Positions 49,443 to 61,797 of a DNA stretch of 64,000 bases are shown one piece after another; position 1 is the stretch's first letter, and the number at the start of each line of letters is the position of its first letter. The stretch covers positions 581,682 to 645,681 of the forward strand of contig LNAC01000742.1 of the NCBI GenBank assembly GCA_002007465.1, read 5' to 3'. The notes beneath the pieces are model-generated. The model was not told the origin of the DNA. It worked only from the letters and a program-made list of their open reading frames with translations, and did not search any database. Source of the stretch: Ailurus styani (Eukaryota > Chordata > Mammalia > Carnivora > Ailuridae). The position numbers and the translations under genes were made by a program.

Positions 49443-50945
49443 TGTTCTTGATCTTATGGGAAGGCTCTCAGCTTTTCCCCATTGAGAATGATATTTGCTG
49501 TGGGCTTTTCATAGATGGTTTTTATGAAATTGAGGAATATTCCCTCTATCCCTATACTCTGAAGTTTTAATCAGGAAGGGATGCTATATTTTGTCAAATG
49601 CTTTTTCTGCATCATTTGAGAGGACCAAATGGTTCTTCTCTCTTCTCTTATTAATGTATTCTATCACATTGATTGATTTTTGAATGTTGAACCACTCTTG
49701 CATCCCAGGGATAAATCCCAACTGGTCATGATGGATAATCCTTTTAATGTATTGTTGGATCCTATTAGCTAGGATCTTTTTGAGAATTTTGACATCCATA
49801 TTCAAGAGGGATATTGGTCTGAAATTCTCCTTTTTGTTGAAATTTTTGCCTGGTTTGGGGATCAAGGTAATGTTGGCCTCATAGAATGAGTATGGAAACT
49901 TTCCTTCTGTTTCTATTTTTTGAAACAGTTTCAGGATATAATAGGTATTATTTCTTCTTAGAATGTCTGATAGTATTCCCCAGGGAATCCTTTAGGTCCT
50001 GGACTCTTGTTTCTTGGGAGGTTTTTGATCACTGCTTCAATCTTGTTACTGGGTTTTGGTCTATTCTATTATCAATTTCTTCCTGTTTCAGTCTTGGTAG
50101 TTTATAGGTTTCCAGGAAGGCATCCATTTATTCCAGGGTGCTTAATTTATTAGCATATAGTTGTTGATAATAATTTCTGATAATTGCTTCTATTTCCTTG
50201 GTGTTAGTCATGATCTCTTCTCTTTCATTCATAATTTTAAATTTGGGTTCTTCTCTCTCTCTCTCTCTCTTTTAGGTATATTTATTTTGTCAGAGAGAGA
50301 AAGAGCAAGAGAGATTAAGAAAGTGAGCACAAGCAGGGAGAACAACAGGCAGAGACAGAAGCAGGCACCCTGCTGAGCAAGGAGCCCGATGTGGGACTTG
50401 ATCCCAGGACTCTGGGATCATGACCTGAGCCAAAGGCAGATGCTTAACTGACTGAGCCACCCAAGCATCCCATCCTTTCTCTTTTCTTTTGGATAAGTCT
50501 GGCCAGTGGTTTGTCAATCTTATTAATTCTCTCCAAGAACAAGCTTCTGGTTTTGTTAATGTGTTCTACTGTATTTCTTGCTTCTAATTCATTGATCTCT
50601 ACTCAAATCTTAATTATTTCCCTTCTTGTACATGGGTTAGGCTTACTTTGTTGTTGATTTTTCAGTGCTTTGAGGTGTAATTATAGTTTATGTATTCAGA
50701 ATTTTTCTATTTTTTTAAGTGAGGCTTGAATGGTTATGTATTTTCCCCCTTAGGACCGCCTTTGCCATATCCCATAGTTTTGGTTTGTTGTGTCTTCATT
50801 CTCATTGGTTTCCATGAATTGTTTAAGTTCTTCTTATATTTCCTGGTTGACCCAAACATTCTTGAGCAGGATGGTCTTTAGCTTCCATGTGTTTGAATTT
50901 CCACATTTCCAAGTTTGTTTAGTCACTAAAATCAGTTTAAGGACA
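49443..50945 (-). mobile_element. Internal L1 ORF2 fragment, antisense
   Basis: The minus-strand frame 49584-49865 gives RT blocks [33 protein letters not shown] and DAEKAFDKI. Further right the endonuclease/RT linker is readable with breaks. Both L1 termini are missing. A SINE is nested at 50271. Better preserved than L1-D. Confidence 0.85.
50271..50471 (-). mobile_element. CAN-SINE
   Basis: Antisense copy preceded by a CT run (50252-50270). Ends 'gagccacccaagcatccc'. Confidence 0.93.
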
Positions 50946-52735
50946 TCTTAGGTTGGAGGGAATGCATGCATTTAACTATATTTCCCTAGATATAGTTATC
51001 TATTCAAGTCCTGGGGGTAATAAGTGAAAGTGTAGGTAGATATAGATTGGGATAAAATAATTGTATAAATTGGTAATATTTTTTATCTTTAATACTAAAA
51101 TGATAGCTCTGGATATGAAAAAAATTTTTCTTTAGCACTCCTGAATTAACTTTAGAGGTGGTTGTACTATGTTTATAGGAATAATTTTAACCTAAAATTG
51201 TGCAGAAAACCATGTGCTTTGTGTTTAGTGAGGGCGTTTTCAGGCATGTCTGAAGGTCTTTTGAGCAGCTAAAAAGGGAGGAAAATTGCCCAGCATGCAT
51301 AATCAGAGTATGAGTATAGACTGTTTTTTCTCCATTTTGTCTAAAGTTAATAAAACAAATAAACTAAACCAAGCAAAAAGGCAAGTAAAAAATAAGTCAT
51401 GTCTAATAAAATTAAAATAAAATAGTAGAGGATGCAAGAATAAAGACTTACAAAGGCCCACTAAAGCTGAACATCTGAACTAAAATACATTAAAATGTGG
51501 AGATGTAAATAATCAATATGTACAATAGAAAATCCTAACTAATTAATGTTAAATTTCTTGGAGGACATAGGGTACAGATTCTTTCCTGTTCTAAAGCTTC
51601 AAAAATGTGTTAGAATCATTAGCACAAAGTTATAATGACTTCTCTGTTTGACTTGTTATAGAAGATGCTTAAGTCAAAATCACTTGTTTATTACTGATTA
51701 AGGAACAGCCACATATGGGCAAAGTTTAAATATTCTATTGCTAAAAAAAAATGCTAGCCACCAAAAAAGAAAAAAACCCATAGAAGGTAATAAATCATCA
51801 GTGAATTATATAAATTTCTCCTAGTTCATTGGTATTATAAGGTATACTCAATTCTATGTATGTATGTATGTATGTATATATGTACGTATGTGTGTGTATA
51901 ATTTGTCTCAATTATTTTAAGAGCTATAGGAAGAAATTTCAAGGAATGTATTTTTGCTTACTGAATCAACATATCAGATAACATTCTTTAAATATTAGGT
52001 AAAATTTATAATACAGTAAATTAATTTTCAAAAATGTGACATTGTCTAAACACTGCAATTCTGTAAGGTCAATAGTTCTTTCTCTACTCCATGCCATGAG
52101 TAAAACTTGCTTTCAATTATTACTTTTGTTGATTTAGGTACATAGAAAAAATTGCAAATGCTGCTATTGAGGCAAGTCCTATGTGTAAATCAAACTGTGT
52201 ATATAGAACATCTATTATAACAATATATGTACACTTTTCCTGTAAAAAAAAGATGTCTGATTATGTGACAAAGCAGCCTCATACATCTGTTTGCCTGGCA
52301 TTAGATTTATGGTGAAATAATCAGGGATGATGCATCCTTTGTTAAATGCTGATCAGCTGCTCAAACTTTGAGAGGGCAAATTTAGAAATGCAAATGTTTA
52401 TTCCATTCTGATATTATAATCTGAAATCCACATGATTCTAATCTCTGAAAACATAATAATGGGATAAGAGAGAAAAGGAGAGAAAAGGGAACATGGATTT
52501 TTCATTCAACAATGAAACGACAAGCATATTATTTAGCTGACAAAAACACTGAAAATAATGGTGCTTTGAAACTTTGGGATCACCAGAGGAGCACTCAAAT
52601 TTACTTTTTGTTGTTGTCTAAATTGTTTGGGGCAATGTATTTCACTGTTCCATTGCACTTAATTTTTCACAAGCCGTTCTCTTATTATATTTATTTGTCT
52701 AAACTGCTGATTAGGGTGAGTATAAAAATAAAATT
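50946..52735. other. No gene, mostly unique DNA
   Basis: No repeat that I recognise except the microsatellite at 51855. 52230-52480 is of higher complexity than its surroundings and is discussed as a possible conserved noncoding element. Confidence 0.5.
51855..51900. repeat. TATG/TG microsatellite
   Basis: Imperfect TGTA and TG units. Confidence 0.93.
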
Positions 52736-52751
52736 ATTCCCTTGAGGTTTT

Positions 52752-52958
52752 TATTTATTTATTTATTTTGAGAGAGAGAGAGAGAGAGATAGAGAGAGAG
52801 AGTATGGGGTGGGGAAGGGTGGAAGGAGAGGGAGAGAGAGAATTTTAAGCAGGCTCCACACCCAGCATAGAGCCCAATGGGAGGCTGATGTTTTAAACCA
52901 GAGATCATGATCTGTGCTCTAATCAAGTTGGTCCCTTAATTGACTGAAGCATACCTAC
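52752..52958 (-). mobile_element. CAN-SINE, diverged
   Basis: Antisense copy with a long GA tract. Edges CCCTTGAGGTTTT / CCCTTGAGTTTTA indicate the duplication. Confidence 0.9.
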
Positions 52959-55457
52959 CCTTGAGTTTTAATTGTGAAATTTACTTCTGGGAACTATACA
53001 TTTACCAGAACTTGTGATAGGACCAGCAGCTCTGATGCAACAGAATACTGCACTTTTCATTTATTCTATTACTTAAATGTTGTTTCCATATAACTTAATA
53101 TAAAGTCATTCTAATTAAAACTGTTTCAGCTTATACTAGTACTTTAAATTCTTAAATGCTCTTAACACTATAATAAATTAACCATACTTGCCTGAAATTT
53201 TTTTTTCAATTTAGTTTCATAATCAAGTAACTTGAGAAATTTCAATGAAAAAATTTCTATGTGGTCATTTATAATTTGCTAAAGGCAAAAACAGACATAA
53301 AATTATTTGAATATATCATTTGTGAATTATGATTGGCAATTTATGAACAATTGCTCACGCTTCTCAGCCTGGATTTATCAACTAAAAGGTTAGATCTAGC
53401 CTTTAGTTGCTTTTGATCTGGGGATGATTAAGTTTAAGACCCAGTATTTCCTTTGCCTTCTCACAAATTCAGTTCCAGTGTTCATGCCAGTAATATAGGT
53501 AACAGAGGTAACAAAGAAGAATCTCTGCAGTGATTGTTCTTGTTCTTTTGGTGTTACCAGAAATGCCTAGTTTAGTGGAAATAGGACATAGGGAAAGAAA
53601 GTGGTTATTTGTGTCTGTCTCCAATCCCTCTTGCTAGACTCTGATTCCAATTCAAAGCCTGACTGCTCATTGACAGTAGGTATAGATACTAAATTAAAAC
53701 ATTTTCAATAAATATACTTAGGATTTTCAGTTTTACTTCTGTATTTGTAATGACCCTATAATATGTGATAAGAGTTTGATTTTACTTTCCTTTACCAAGA
53801 AGATAAAATAATGCTTTCAAGGTCATAATATTATAATGCCAGTTCTTCAATTCACAAGATTCCCTACATTCCTTTATAGGGTTCAATGAGAAGAAAAAGT
53901 GATGCAGTTGTACACATTATGAAGAGACACTTTATGTAAAATCTTGATTCTAATCCTGTTTTTTTAACACCAATTCATCCTACTGACCTTGAATAAAGGA
54001 TAAGTTGTATATGATTAATTTTTTAAATTATTAAGGAAATATTTCTGCTTCAAGGAGTAGGTTTGAAAAATGCTAACACATTTTATATTCCCCTGAAGAA
54101 ATACTTTATAAAGGCTTCAAATATTATTAATTATAGTAATAAATGGGAAGGAAACAGTATTACACTAAGGCTTCTAGAAATAAAAAAGTCAATGAAAGCC
54201 ATGCCCAACCATTCTATAAAAATTTTTAAAGGTAAAAGGAACTATTTTTTTCATAGTGGTTATGCATAAAACAATAAATTTCTTGGAAAAGAAATTATAT
54301 GTGCAGATGTCAAGCATTAGTTGTTACATATTTTTATTCAAAAAGAATGATTTTCAAGACTGGATAAAACTCCCTGTTTTCTTACTTCTTATCTAAGCTG
54401 CTTGAGAATGCTACCCATGAGTGAGCTTTTATTATAATGAACTTAAAATAACTTTAAACTCTTTAGCACCCAAGACTTTTAACTTAATAGTAAAAAGATG
54501 CTAAAAGACTGTGTTTTATTATATTTCCTTGTTCTTGGATTTTATGCATAAAAGCCTAAAACCTACAGAATTTTCATCTTAATATAATATTATTATACGA
54601 CAGAATTATAATAAAAATTTAGATTGGTTCTTCTATTATAACAATCATTTTTTATAGTTCAATGATCCTAAGATCAAAATACCCTTGGCAATTTGATATG
54701 TATTTTAGACCAGGTTATAAGTTACATTCAAAGGTGGAATGGCTTTATGAAATTATATATCTATAAAAAAAAACCAAGCAAAACTTTTTCCTTGAATTCC
54801 ATTTCAATCCACTTGCATATAGTTAAAAAAAGTTTGCTTTTCTATTCATTTTGAAAGAACAGTAGTATATAAAATATTTTGAAAAAATACTTCATGAAAA
54901 TATGACAGGGTTGCTATAGAAATTTTTAAATAAAATATAGCTTGTAACATCTCTGAAAAATATGGCATCTCATAGAAGAATATTCATTTATACTCACTTA
55001 GAGAGTGTTTGTCCTAACTTGTTTGTGCAACAAATTATTCTTTCCTATGCGTACAAGTTCTCCATAGCTTTTGTTCTAAATTAAATTAGTGCAATCATTA
55101 ATGCGTGTTCTAAAATATATTTCTGGGATGTTTTGTTTTCCTCATCTATTTTTGCATTTCTCACTAATGCTTCCCAATTGGCATTTTTAATGGTCCCTTT
55201 AGAATTGGAACAATGAAGTCTGTGTATCATAAATTGAAATCATCTAATGACTAGCATTTATGCTCAGCTGCTTATAAAATGCTATTTCCTAATAATTCTT
55301 TTTGATTATTTTGTCTATTCATACTAAATATATGTATTTGTAGATCCCATTTATTATCCACTTGAAAATTTTAAAAATAATTTGAAAATTAAATTTGTTC
55401 ACATATCTATAAATGGTATGGTTAGAGTGACCTATCTAAGCACACTTGATTCTGTAG
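52959..55457. other. Long AT-rich stretch without recognised feature
   Basis: No repeat family or plausible exon identified. The 68-codon frame at 54063-54269 lacks recognisable motifs. Confidence 0.5.
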
Positions 55458-55466
55458 GCTGTGTGG

Positions 55467-55673
55467 GTTGTTGGTTTTTTTTAGCAGTTTTTATTTTATT
55501 TATTTATTTGAGAGAGAGAGAGAGAGAGAGTTCACAGAGAGAGGGGCAGAGGGAGAGGCAAAAGCAGACTTCCCACTGATCAGGGAGCCCAGTGAGAGGT
55601 TGGATCTCAGGACCCTGGGATCATGATCTGAGCTGAAGGCACCCATTTAACTGACTGAGCCACCCAGGTGCCC
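55467..55673 (-). mobile_element. CAN-SINE
   Basis: Antisense copy ending 'gccacccaggtgccc'. GGCTGTGTG flanks it at 55458-55466 and 55675-55683. The extra 'gttgttggttttttttag' at its left would be an irregular tail. Confidence 0.9.
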
Positions 55674-55796
55674 TGGCTGTGTGTTCTAAAAGCCCATATT
55701 TAGTGACTTTGGGGTGAACTCTTGGATCTGGGCTTGCATTTTGAATTTCTTTTTAGGGGTTATTTAGCTCAGGAAAATAATTTCATTGAGTCCCCA

Positions 55797-55902
55797 GGAT
55801 TCTAGATCACTAGGCAGGTTACCCAATGATTCTAAAGTACTTCTTATTCGGATGCTGGGTCACTAGGAAGGATTTCCAATGATTTTAAACTACTTTTTAT
55901 TC
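55797..55902 (+). repeat. Diverged tandem duplication, two 53-bp units
   Basis: Units 55797-55849 and 55850-55902 align along their length: 'tcactaggcaggttaccc' with 'tcactaggaaggatttcc', then 'aatgattctaaagtacttct' with 'aatgattttaaactactttt', both ending TTATTC. Confidence 0.88.
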
Positions 55903-56185
55903 TTTTCTCCCAGAAATGTAAAACACTAATTTTCCCCCAGCAAGACACCAGAATTTGCCTCAGTATCATGTGGACATTATAGTTCATTTGCTCTTTTTCT
56001 TAATTTTTTTTCTCAGTTGAATAATTTAGTAAGAATCTACTAGAAATTCCACAATGTCAAAGACTGTGCCTATATTTTAGAACATAGCACTTAGTGTAAA
56101 TTCTGTTTGTAGTATGTTAATTTACATTTTTTCATTTCCAAAAAATAAAATGAAATTTAAAGCATTAAATAGAGGACTTATAATA

Positions 56186-56329
56186 ATTTATAATTACAAT
56201 TATTCAATGTATTGTAAAATTTAAAGGCATATACAGACTTCTGTAATTTATAGGTTGACAATAATTTCAACTATTCAACATATTAAAACTTTAAAGGCAC
56301 ATATGGACTTCTGTAATTTATAGTTTGAT
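56186..56329 (+). repeat. Diverged tandem duplication, two ~71-bp units
   Basis: Units at about 56186-56258 and 56259-56329 share 'ttaaaggca.ata..gactt', 'ctgtaatttatag.ttga' and 'attca' boxes at a constant 71-bp offset. Confidence 0.88.
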
Positions 56330-56341
56330 ACATATATTTCT

Positions 56342-56548
56342 TTCTTTCTTTCTTTCTTTTTTTTAAGATTTTATTTATTTATTTTGACAGAGAGAGATTA
56401 CAAGTAGGTAGACAGTCAGGCAGAAAAAGAGGAGGAAGCAGGCTCCCCGCTGAGCAGAGAGCCAGATGCGGGCCTGGATCCCAGGACCCTGAGATCATGA
56501 CCTGAGCTGAAGGCAGAGGCTTTAACCCACTGAGCCACCCAGGCGCCC
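56342..56548 (-). mobile_element. CAN-SINE
   Basis: Antisense with TTTC units at its T-rich start. Perfect 16-bp duplication TGATACATATATTTCT at 56326-56341 and 56549-56564. Confidence 0.96.
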
Positions 56549-56792
56549 TGATACATATATTTCTACTTAAATTATGGATTATAATATATCTCCTCATCAG
56601 ATAAAAAATGTTATCAATTTATGACAAAAGTGGGAAATACATGTGTATATTCACTAAAATTTTAATGTGGCTATTTTTATCTATTGAGTTTATATAAACT
56701 ATGTTTACATTGAAAACCAAATACTATACATATTCTAAGTGAGACAGTCTAATACAACCTTGAAAGCTGTTTTCAAAAATGGTAAGGATTGT

Positions 56793-57385
56793 GTGGAATA
56801 GAATAGAGAACCCAGAAATGAACCCTCAACTATATGGCCAACTAATCCTTGACAAAGCAGGAAAGAATATTCAATGGGTAAAAGATAGTGTCTTCGGGCG
56901 CCTGGGTGGCTCAGTGGGTTAATGCCTCTGCTTTCAGCTCAGGTCATGATCTCAGGGTCCTGGGATCGAGGCCCGCATCGGGCTCCCTGCTCAGCAGGGA
57001 GCCTGCTTCCCCCTCTCTCTCTCTGCCTGCCTCTCTGCCTCCTTGTGATCTCTCTCCCTCTGTGAAATAAATAAATAAAATCTTTAAAAAAAAAAAAAAA
57101 AGATAGTGTCTTCAACAAATGGTGCTGGGAAAACTGTACAGAAACGTGCAGAATGAAATTGGACCACTTTCTTACACCATACACAAAAATAAATTCAAAA
57201 TGAATGAATGACCATTCATTCATGGTCTAGGAACTATCATGAGGCAGGAAACTATCAAAATCCTAGAGAACACAGGCAGCAACCTCTCTGACCTCAGCCA
57301 CTGCAACTTCTTATGCTAAACAGGCTGGAGACAAGGAAAACAAAAGTGAAGTTGAACTATTGGGACTTCATCAAGATAAAAATAA
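56793..57385 (+). mobile_element. L1 ORF2 fragment lacking both ends
   Basis: Sense L1 ORF2 from 'tggaatagaatagagaaccc' to 'ttcatcaagataaaaataa', about 0.39 kb without the nested SINE. There is no L1 3'UTR. TAAGGATTG flanks it at 56783-56791 and 57386-57394, like a target-site duplication. Confidence 0.75.
56896..57098 (+). mobile_element. CAN-SINE, young subfamily
   Basis: Near-identical to the copies at 43820 and 48277. Perfect duplication AAAGATAGTGTCTTC at 56881-56895 and 57099-57113. Nested inside the L1 fragment, so younger than it. Confidence 0.96.
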
Positions 57386-57646
57386 TAAGGATTGCAAACA
57401 TTATTTACCTTAATAAATTTCATCATCCATGAGCATGCTCCTTCTTCTTCACTGTGGTATGTTATTAGGCCACAAGGAGCTTCCAGAGTACTGAAAATCT
57501 CCTGACAGAACATGACGTTTTTGTTTTATGAAAATGAGAATGGAGGAAAAGACTCTAAAAATGACTTAGTGGGCCCAAGATTTAAGCTATTGTGATACTC
57601 AAAGAGATCTAGATTATAAAGTATATTCTGATAAAATAGTTCTTAT

Positions 57647-57821
57647 TTTTTTTAATTTTATTTATTTATTTGAGAGAGAGAAAGTGGGAGAGAACATGAG
57701 AGAGGAGAAGGTCAGAGGGAGAAACAGACTCCTGGTGGAGCTGGGAGCCCGATCCCGGGACTCTGGGATCATGACCTGAGCTGAAGGCAGTCGCCCAACC
57801 AACTGAGCCACCCAGGCACCC
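57647..57821 (-). mobile_element. CAN-SINE
   Basis: Antisense copy. The 18-bp duplication 57629-57646 / 57822-57839 has one difference. Confidence 0.94.
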
Positions 57822-57839
57822 TGATAAAATAATTCTTAT

Positions 57840-58224
57840 ACAGGATCTACTATACGTAGGAGGCATTCAAAGATGATTTTGAGTAAAAAAAAAATGTTCC
57901 CATCTTTACTTTTTTCCTCTTTATTTGGTACCACTGTGCCATTAGCTCACTGTACTGCAAACATGTTGCTTTTATTTCCATTACAAGAACACATTGACTT
58001 CATTCTTGAATTTGGGTCTTTGCCCCTGTTCCTCCCTAGGCCTGCAGTGCAATGTTGCTTCATATGCCTACTTTCTCCAGGCCCTGTTTTAGAAGAAATC
58101 TCTTCAGAAGACTATCTATTGTCTAGTTAAAATTAGCTTCTAATATACTTCTCCATTTGACTGATTTTAAAATTTTCTTCACTACTTATTACTCTCTAAA
58201 GTTATATGATGAAGTATTTGTTAA
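57840..58224. other. No gene supported
   Basis: Holds an 85-codon frame (57873-58130) without recognisable domain or exon signals. No repeat family seen. Confidence 0.5.
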
Positions 58225-58365
58225 AATCTACTACTCCCTCCTAGACTTTTATGTTCTGTAACAGTAGATATTTTGTCTTCATCCCCACAGTAGTTTGAAT
58301 GTCTATAAGAAAGTTTGGTTCCAATTAAGTAGTCAATAAGTGTTTTGTTAAGTGACTTAATTTAC
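58225..58365 (+). mobile_element. L2 LINE 3' end relic
   Basis: 'gatattttgtcttcatcccc', then 'cacagtagtttgaatgtc', 'agtcaataagtgttttgtt', in L2 order. Confidence 0.6.
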
Positions 58366-59065
58366 TAAATTGAAGTAAAAGCACTAAACTATTTTAAGTC
58401 TGCAATGAACAATCTGATTGGAAATTGCTGGCTGCCAAATTTCTAACTTTAAGTCAACATTTAAGCTTTTATGAAGCATCAGTGTTCCTCTCCAGTTACT
58501 TTTTCTTTTCTTTTCTTAAGTCTTCCTTGGGAACTTTAAAAGAACATGGAAGAAGCCATGCAATGGGGAGACTTTAATGATGAAAGCAAGAGTACAAAGA
58601 TATCTGTTGTATTACTATCAGCTTGTCCCTATTAGATACTGTTATCCAGGTTTTAATGTTCAATTATTTGTAAGCTACACATAATTCCTGTTTTATAGTT
58701 GCATGTTTAGGATCTATACAGTGATGGTCTATCCTTTCATTTATTGGAACTCTCAAATTAGAAAAAGAATAACTGCTAAAACTTGCAGGTGATAAAGGAA
58801 ATTTGATAGGAAATTTGAAAGGAAAATGATAATTTTTCCTCAGTGGCATGCAAACAGCATAGTTATTCACATGTATATGGTCTTTGTAGGACAATAGGTT
58901 TTTAATTCTTAAGTTCACTTGTGACCCATATTTCTGAACATTTTAAATGCCTACAAAATTTAATGCACAAATATGACATTTATGCAAAATATAATTTTGT
59001 GGTAAATTTATGGCAAGACCTCAAAATTACATGTAGCTTTTCTTATGCTAACAGAAACCTGTTTT
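58366..59065. other. No recognisable gene or repeat
   Basis: AT-rich intergenic sequence ahead of L1-E. The 84-codon minus-strand frame at 58664-58918 shows no motif that I know. Confidence 0.5.
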
Positions 59066-61019
59066 GACAGAGGAGGTGGTCCAAGACAGTGGTATATGAA
59101 GACTCTAACTCACCTCTTCTTGTGGGCACACTGAATCTATACTTACATAAATCAATTCTTTATGAAGAAGAAATGAGGTCTAATTAAATAGCTTCTACAC
59201 AACAACAACAACAAAAAAGGAAAACCAAATAGAGAAGTGTAGGAGAGATAGACATATAGCAAAGATCAAACCCACCCTCTGATGTTAGGGTCCACCGTAG
59301 AGAGGATATCAACAAGGGGTGTACAACCCTGGTGCACAACAACCCACCCCCAAATAAACCAAACAAATGCCAGTAGTTTAAAGGGCAACTAGATTATAAG
59401 TAAAGGGAATTTATTTACCAACCCCAGAGCATCCTCCAAATTATGGGAGAGCTGCTGCAAGTTCTCTAGAGTCATAGGGATTGGCAAGCAAATGTTTATG
59501 TACCCCCTCCACCTTGATTGTACGGATGGGAGCAGAGTCTGGGTTTTCTAAATAGTCTGGTAGGACCACTTCAGCAAGTTTAGGTCCCTAGGGCCCACCA
59601 GCTCCAGAAATCCCCCAAATCAGCCCACTCCCCATGATTCCTCCCCTTCCAGCTGTCCCACTGAAGGGGTCCCAGCACAGTGTAATCTGGGACACTTGCA
59701 GTGCATACCCACTGAAGTTACAGCTATCTCATCAAGGTGGCCTAGGTTTTTGGCACCCACTACAACTCCAGCCATTCCACCAGAGTAGCTACAATATGGA
59801 GTCTCCAGGAGCCCTGGCATACACTTGCTCTTGCTCCAGACCCACGTCATCCAGCCAAGGATGGGTATACGTAGCTTCCTAGGCATAGAGTGTGTGGGAA
59901 TACCCAGCCTGAGCCTACCCCATTTTGGCAGTTCTGTCAGTGCAGCATCCTCAGTGGGACCTGGACAATTCCTGTCCAATCTCTGACTGTCCTTCCAAGG
60001 TGGTACCAATGCTGAGTACCCCAGTAGACCCCCATGTCTTCTCAGCTTCTCCAGCTCCAGTCATCACACCAGGGTAACTTCAGCACAAAGCACCATGGGA
60101 AACCCTGGCTCATGCTCACTCCAACTTCACCTATCCCACCAGGATGCCCTCTGTGCAGAGGCCCAGGGACCACCTTGTCCAAGCTGACTTCAGCTCCAGA
60201 CAGCCAAAGACACCAAGCTCACACCATAAACACAGTGATTTTCCCATACTAAGCCACTCATTCAAAAGTGGGAGAATTAGCTGTTTCACCTAATCCATAG
60301 TAACAATTACAGAAAGTCAAACAAAATGAGACAGAAAAAAGTGTTTTAAACAAAAGAATAAGACAAAATCTCAGGAAAAAAAAACTAAATGAAACAGAGA
60401 TAACCAACATACCTGATCAAAATAATGATCATAGATACTCATTGGTCTTGAGAGAAGAATGGATCAACTCAGAAAGGACAAAGACATAGAAAATATAAAA
60501 AAATAACCAATCGGAGCTAAAGAATACAATAACTGAAATGAAAGCACACAAGAGGGAATCAGCAGCACCTTAGATAATGCAAATGAATCATCAATCTGAA
60601 AGGATGCTGGAAAGCACTTAAGATAAACAGCAAAAAGAAAGGACTTTAAGAATGAGTATAGGTTAAAGGACCTCTGGGACAATATCAAAAATACACATTT
60701 GCATTATAGGGATCCCACAACAAGAAGACAGAAAGGGGCAGAAAAATTTTTGGAAAAAAAAATAGCTGAAAATTTGATTAACCTGGGGAAGGAAACAGAA
60801 ATCCAGGTCTCAGAGGCACAGACATACCCAAACAAGTAGTACCCAATAAGAGCCCCCAAAGACCTATTATATAATTAAAATGGCAAAAGTTAAAGACAAA
60901 GGGAAAATCTTGAAGGTAGCAAGAGAAATAGTCACATACAAAGGAAACCCCATAAGACTCTCAGCTAATTTTTCAGCAGAAACTTTTCATGCCAGAAGGG
61001 AGTAGAAAAATATATTTAA

Positions 61020-61220
61020 GGGCGCCTGGGTGGCTTAGTGGGTTAAAGCCTCTGCTTTAGGCTCAGGTCATGATCTCAGGGTCCTGGGATCAAGGCCCAC
61101 ATCGGGCTCCCTGCTCAGCGGGGAGCCTGCTTCCTCCTCTCTCTCTCTGCCTGCCTCTCTGCCTACTTGTGATCTGATCTCTCTGTGTGTCAAATAAATA
61201 AATAAAATCTTAAAAAAAAA
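61020..61220 (+). mobile_element. CAN-SINE
   Basis: Full-length copy in L1-E ORF1. The duplicated GAAAAATATATTTAA site is at 61005-61019 and about 61221-61237. Body belongs to the 'cctacttgtgatct' type. Confidence 0.95.
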
Positions 61221-61768
61221 GAAAAAAATATATTTAAAATACTAAAAAGGAAAACCTTACAACCAAGAACACTCTACCCAGCAAGTTTAAAATTCTGAAT
61301 TAAAAGTGAGATAGTTTCTCAGATAAGTAAAAGGTAAGAGTTTATTACCAATGAAGAAGCCTTACAAGAAATATCAAAGTTTTCTTTAAGTGGAAAAGAA
61401 AATGCCATAACTAGAAATAAGGAAATATGTGAAAGAAAAAATATCACTAGTAAAGGAAAATACATAGGAAAGACAACATAATAGTCATTTAAAAAGTTAG
61501 AATGAGATTAAAAGACAAAAAGAGCAGTATCAACTACAATACATAGTTAAAGCATACACAAAATTAAAAGGTGACAATAAAACCTAAAATGTGGCTGGAA
61601 AAATAAAATTATACTTCTTGTAGAATGTGTTCCAATTTAAGGAACTATAAACTTAAAATAGACTGGCATGTATAGGCACCAATACATATAAACTACATGG
61701 TAACCAAATAGCAAAAACATAAAATAGATAGACCAAAAAAACAAAAACAACAACAACAAAAAAACCCC

Positions 61769-61797
61769 CAAACCAAACCAAACCAAACCAAACCAAA
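61769..61797. repeat. CCAAA pentanucleotide repeat
   Basis: About five AACCA units in an A/C-rich tract between the ORFs of L1-E. Confidence 0.93.

Noticed and set aside
59620..60009. 129-codon minus-strand frame
   Set aside because: It is antisense to the repeated 5'UTR units of L1-E, where stop codons are rare because of composition.
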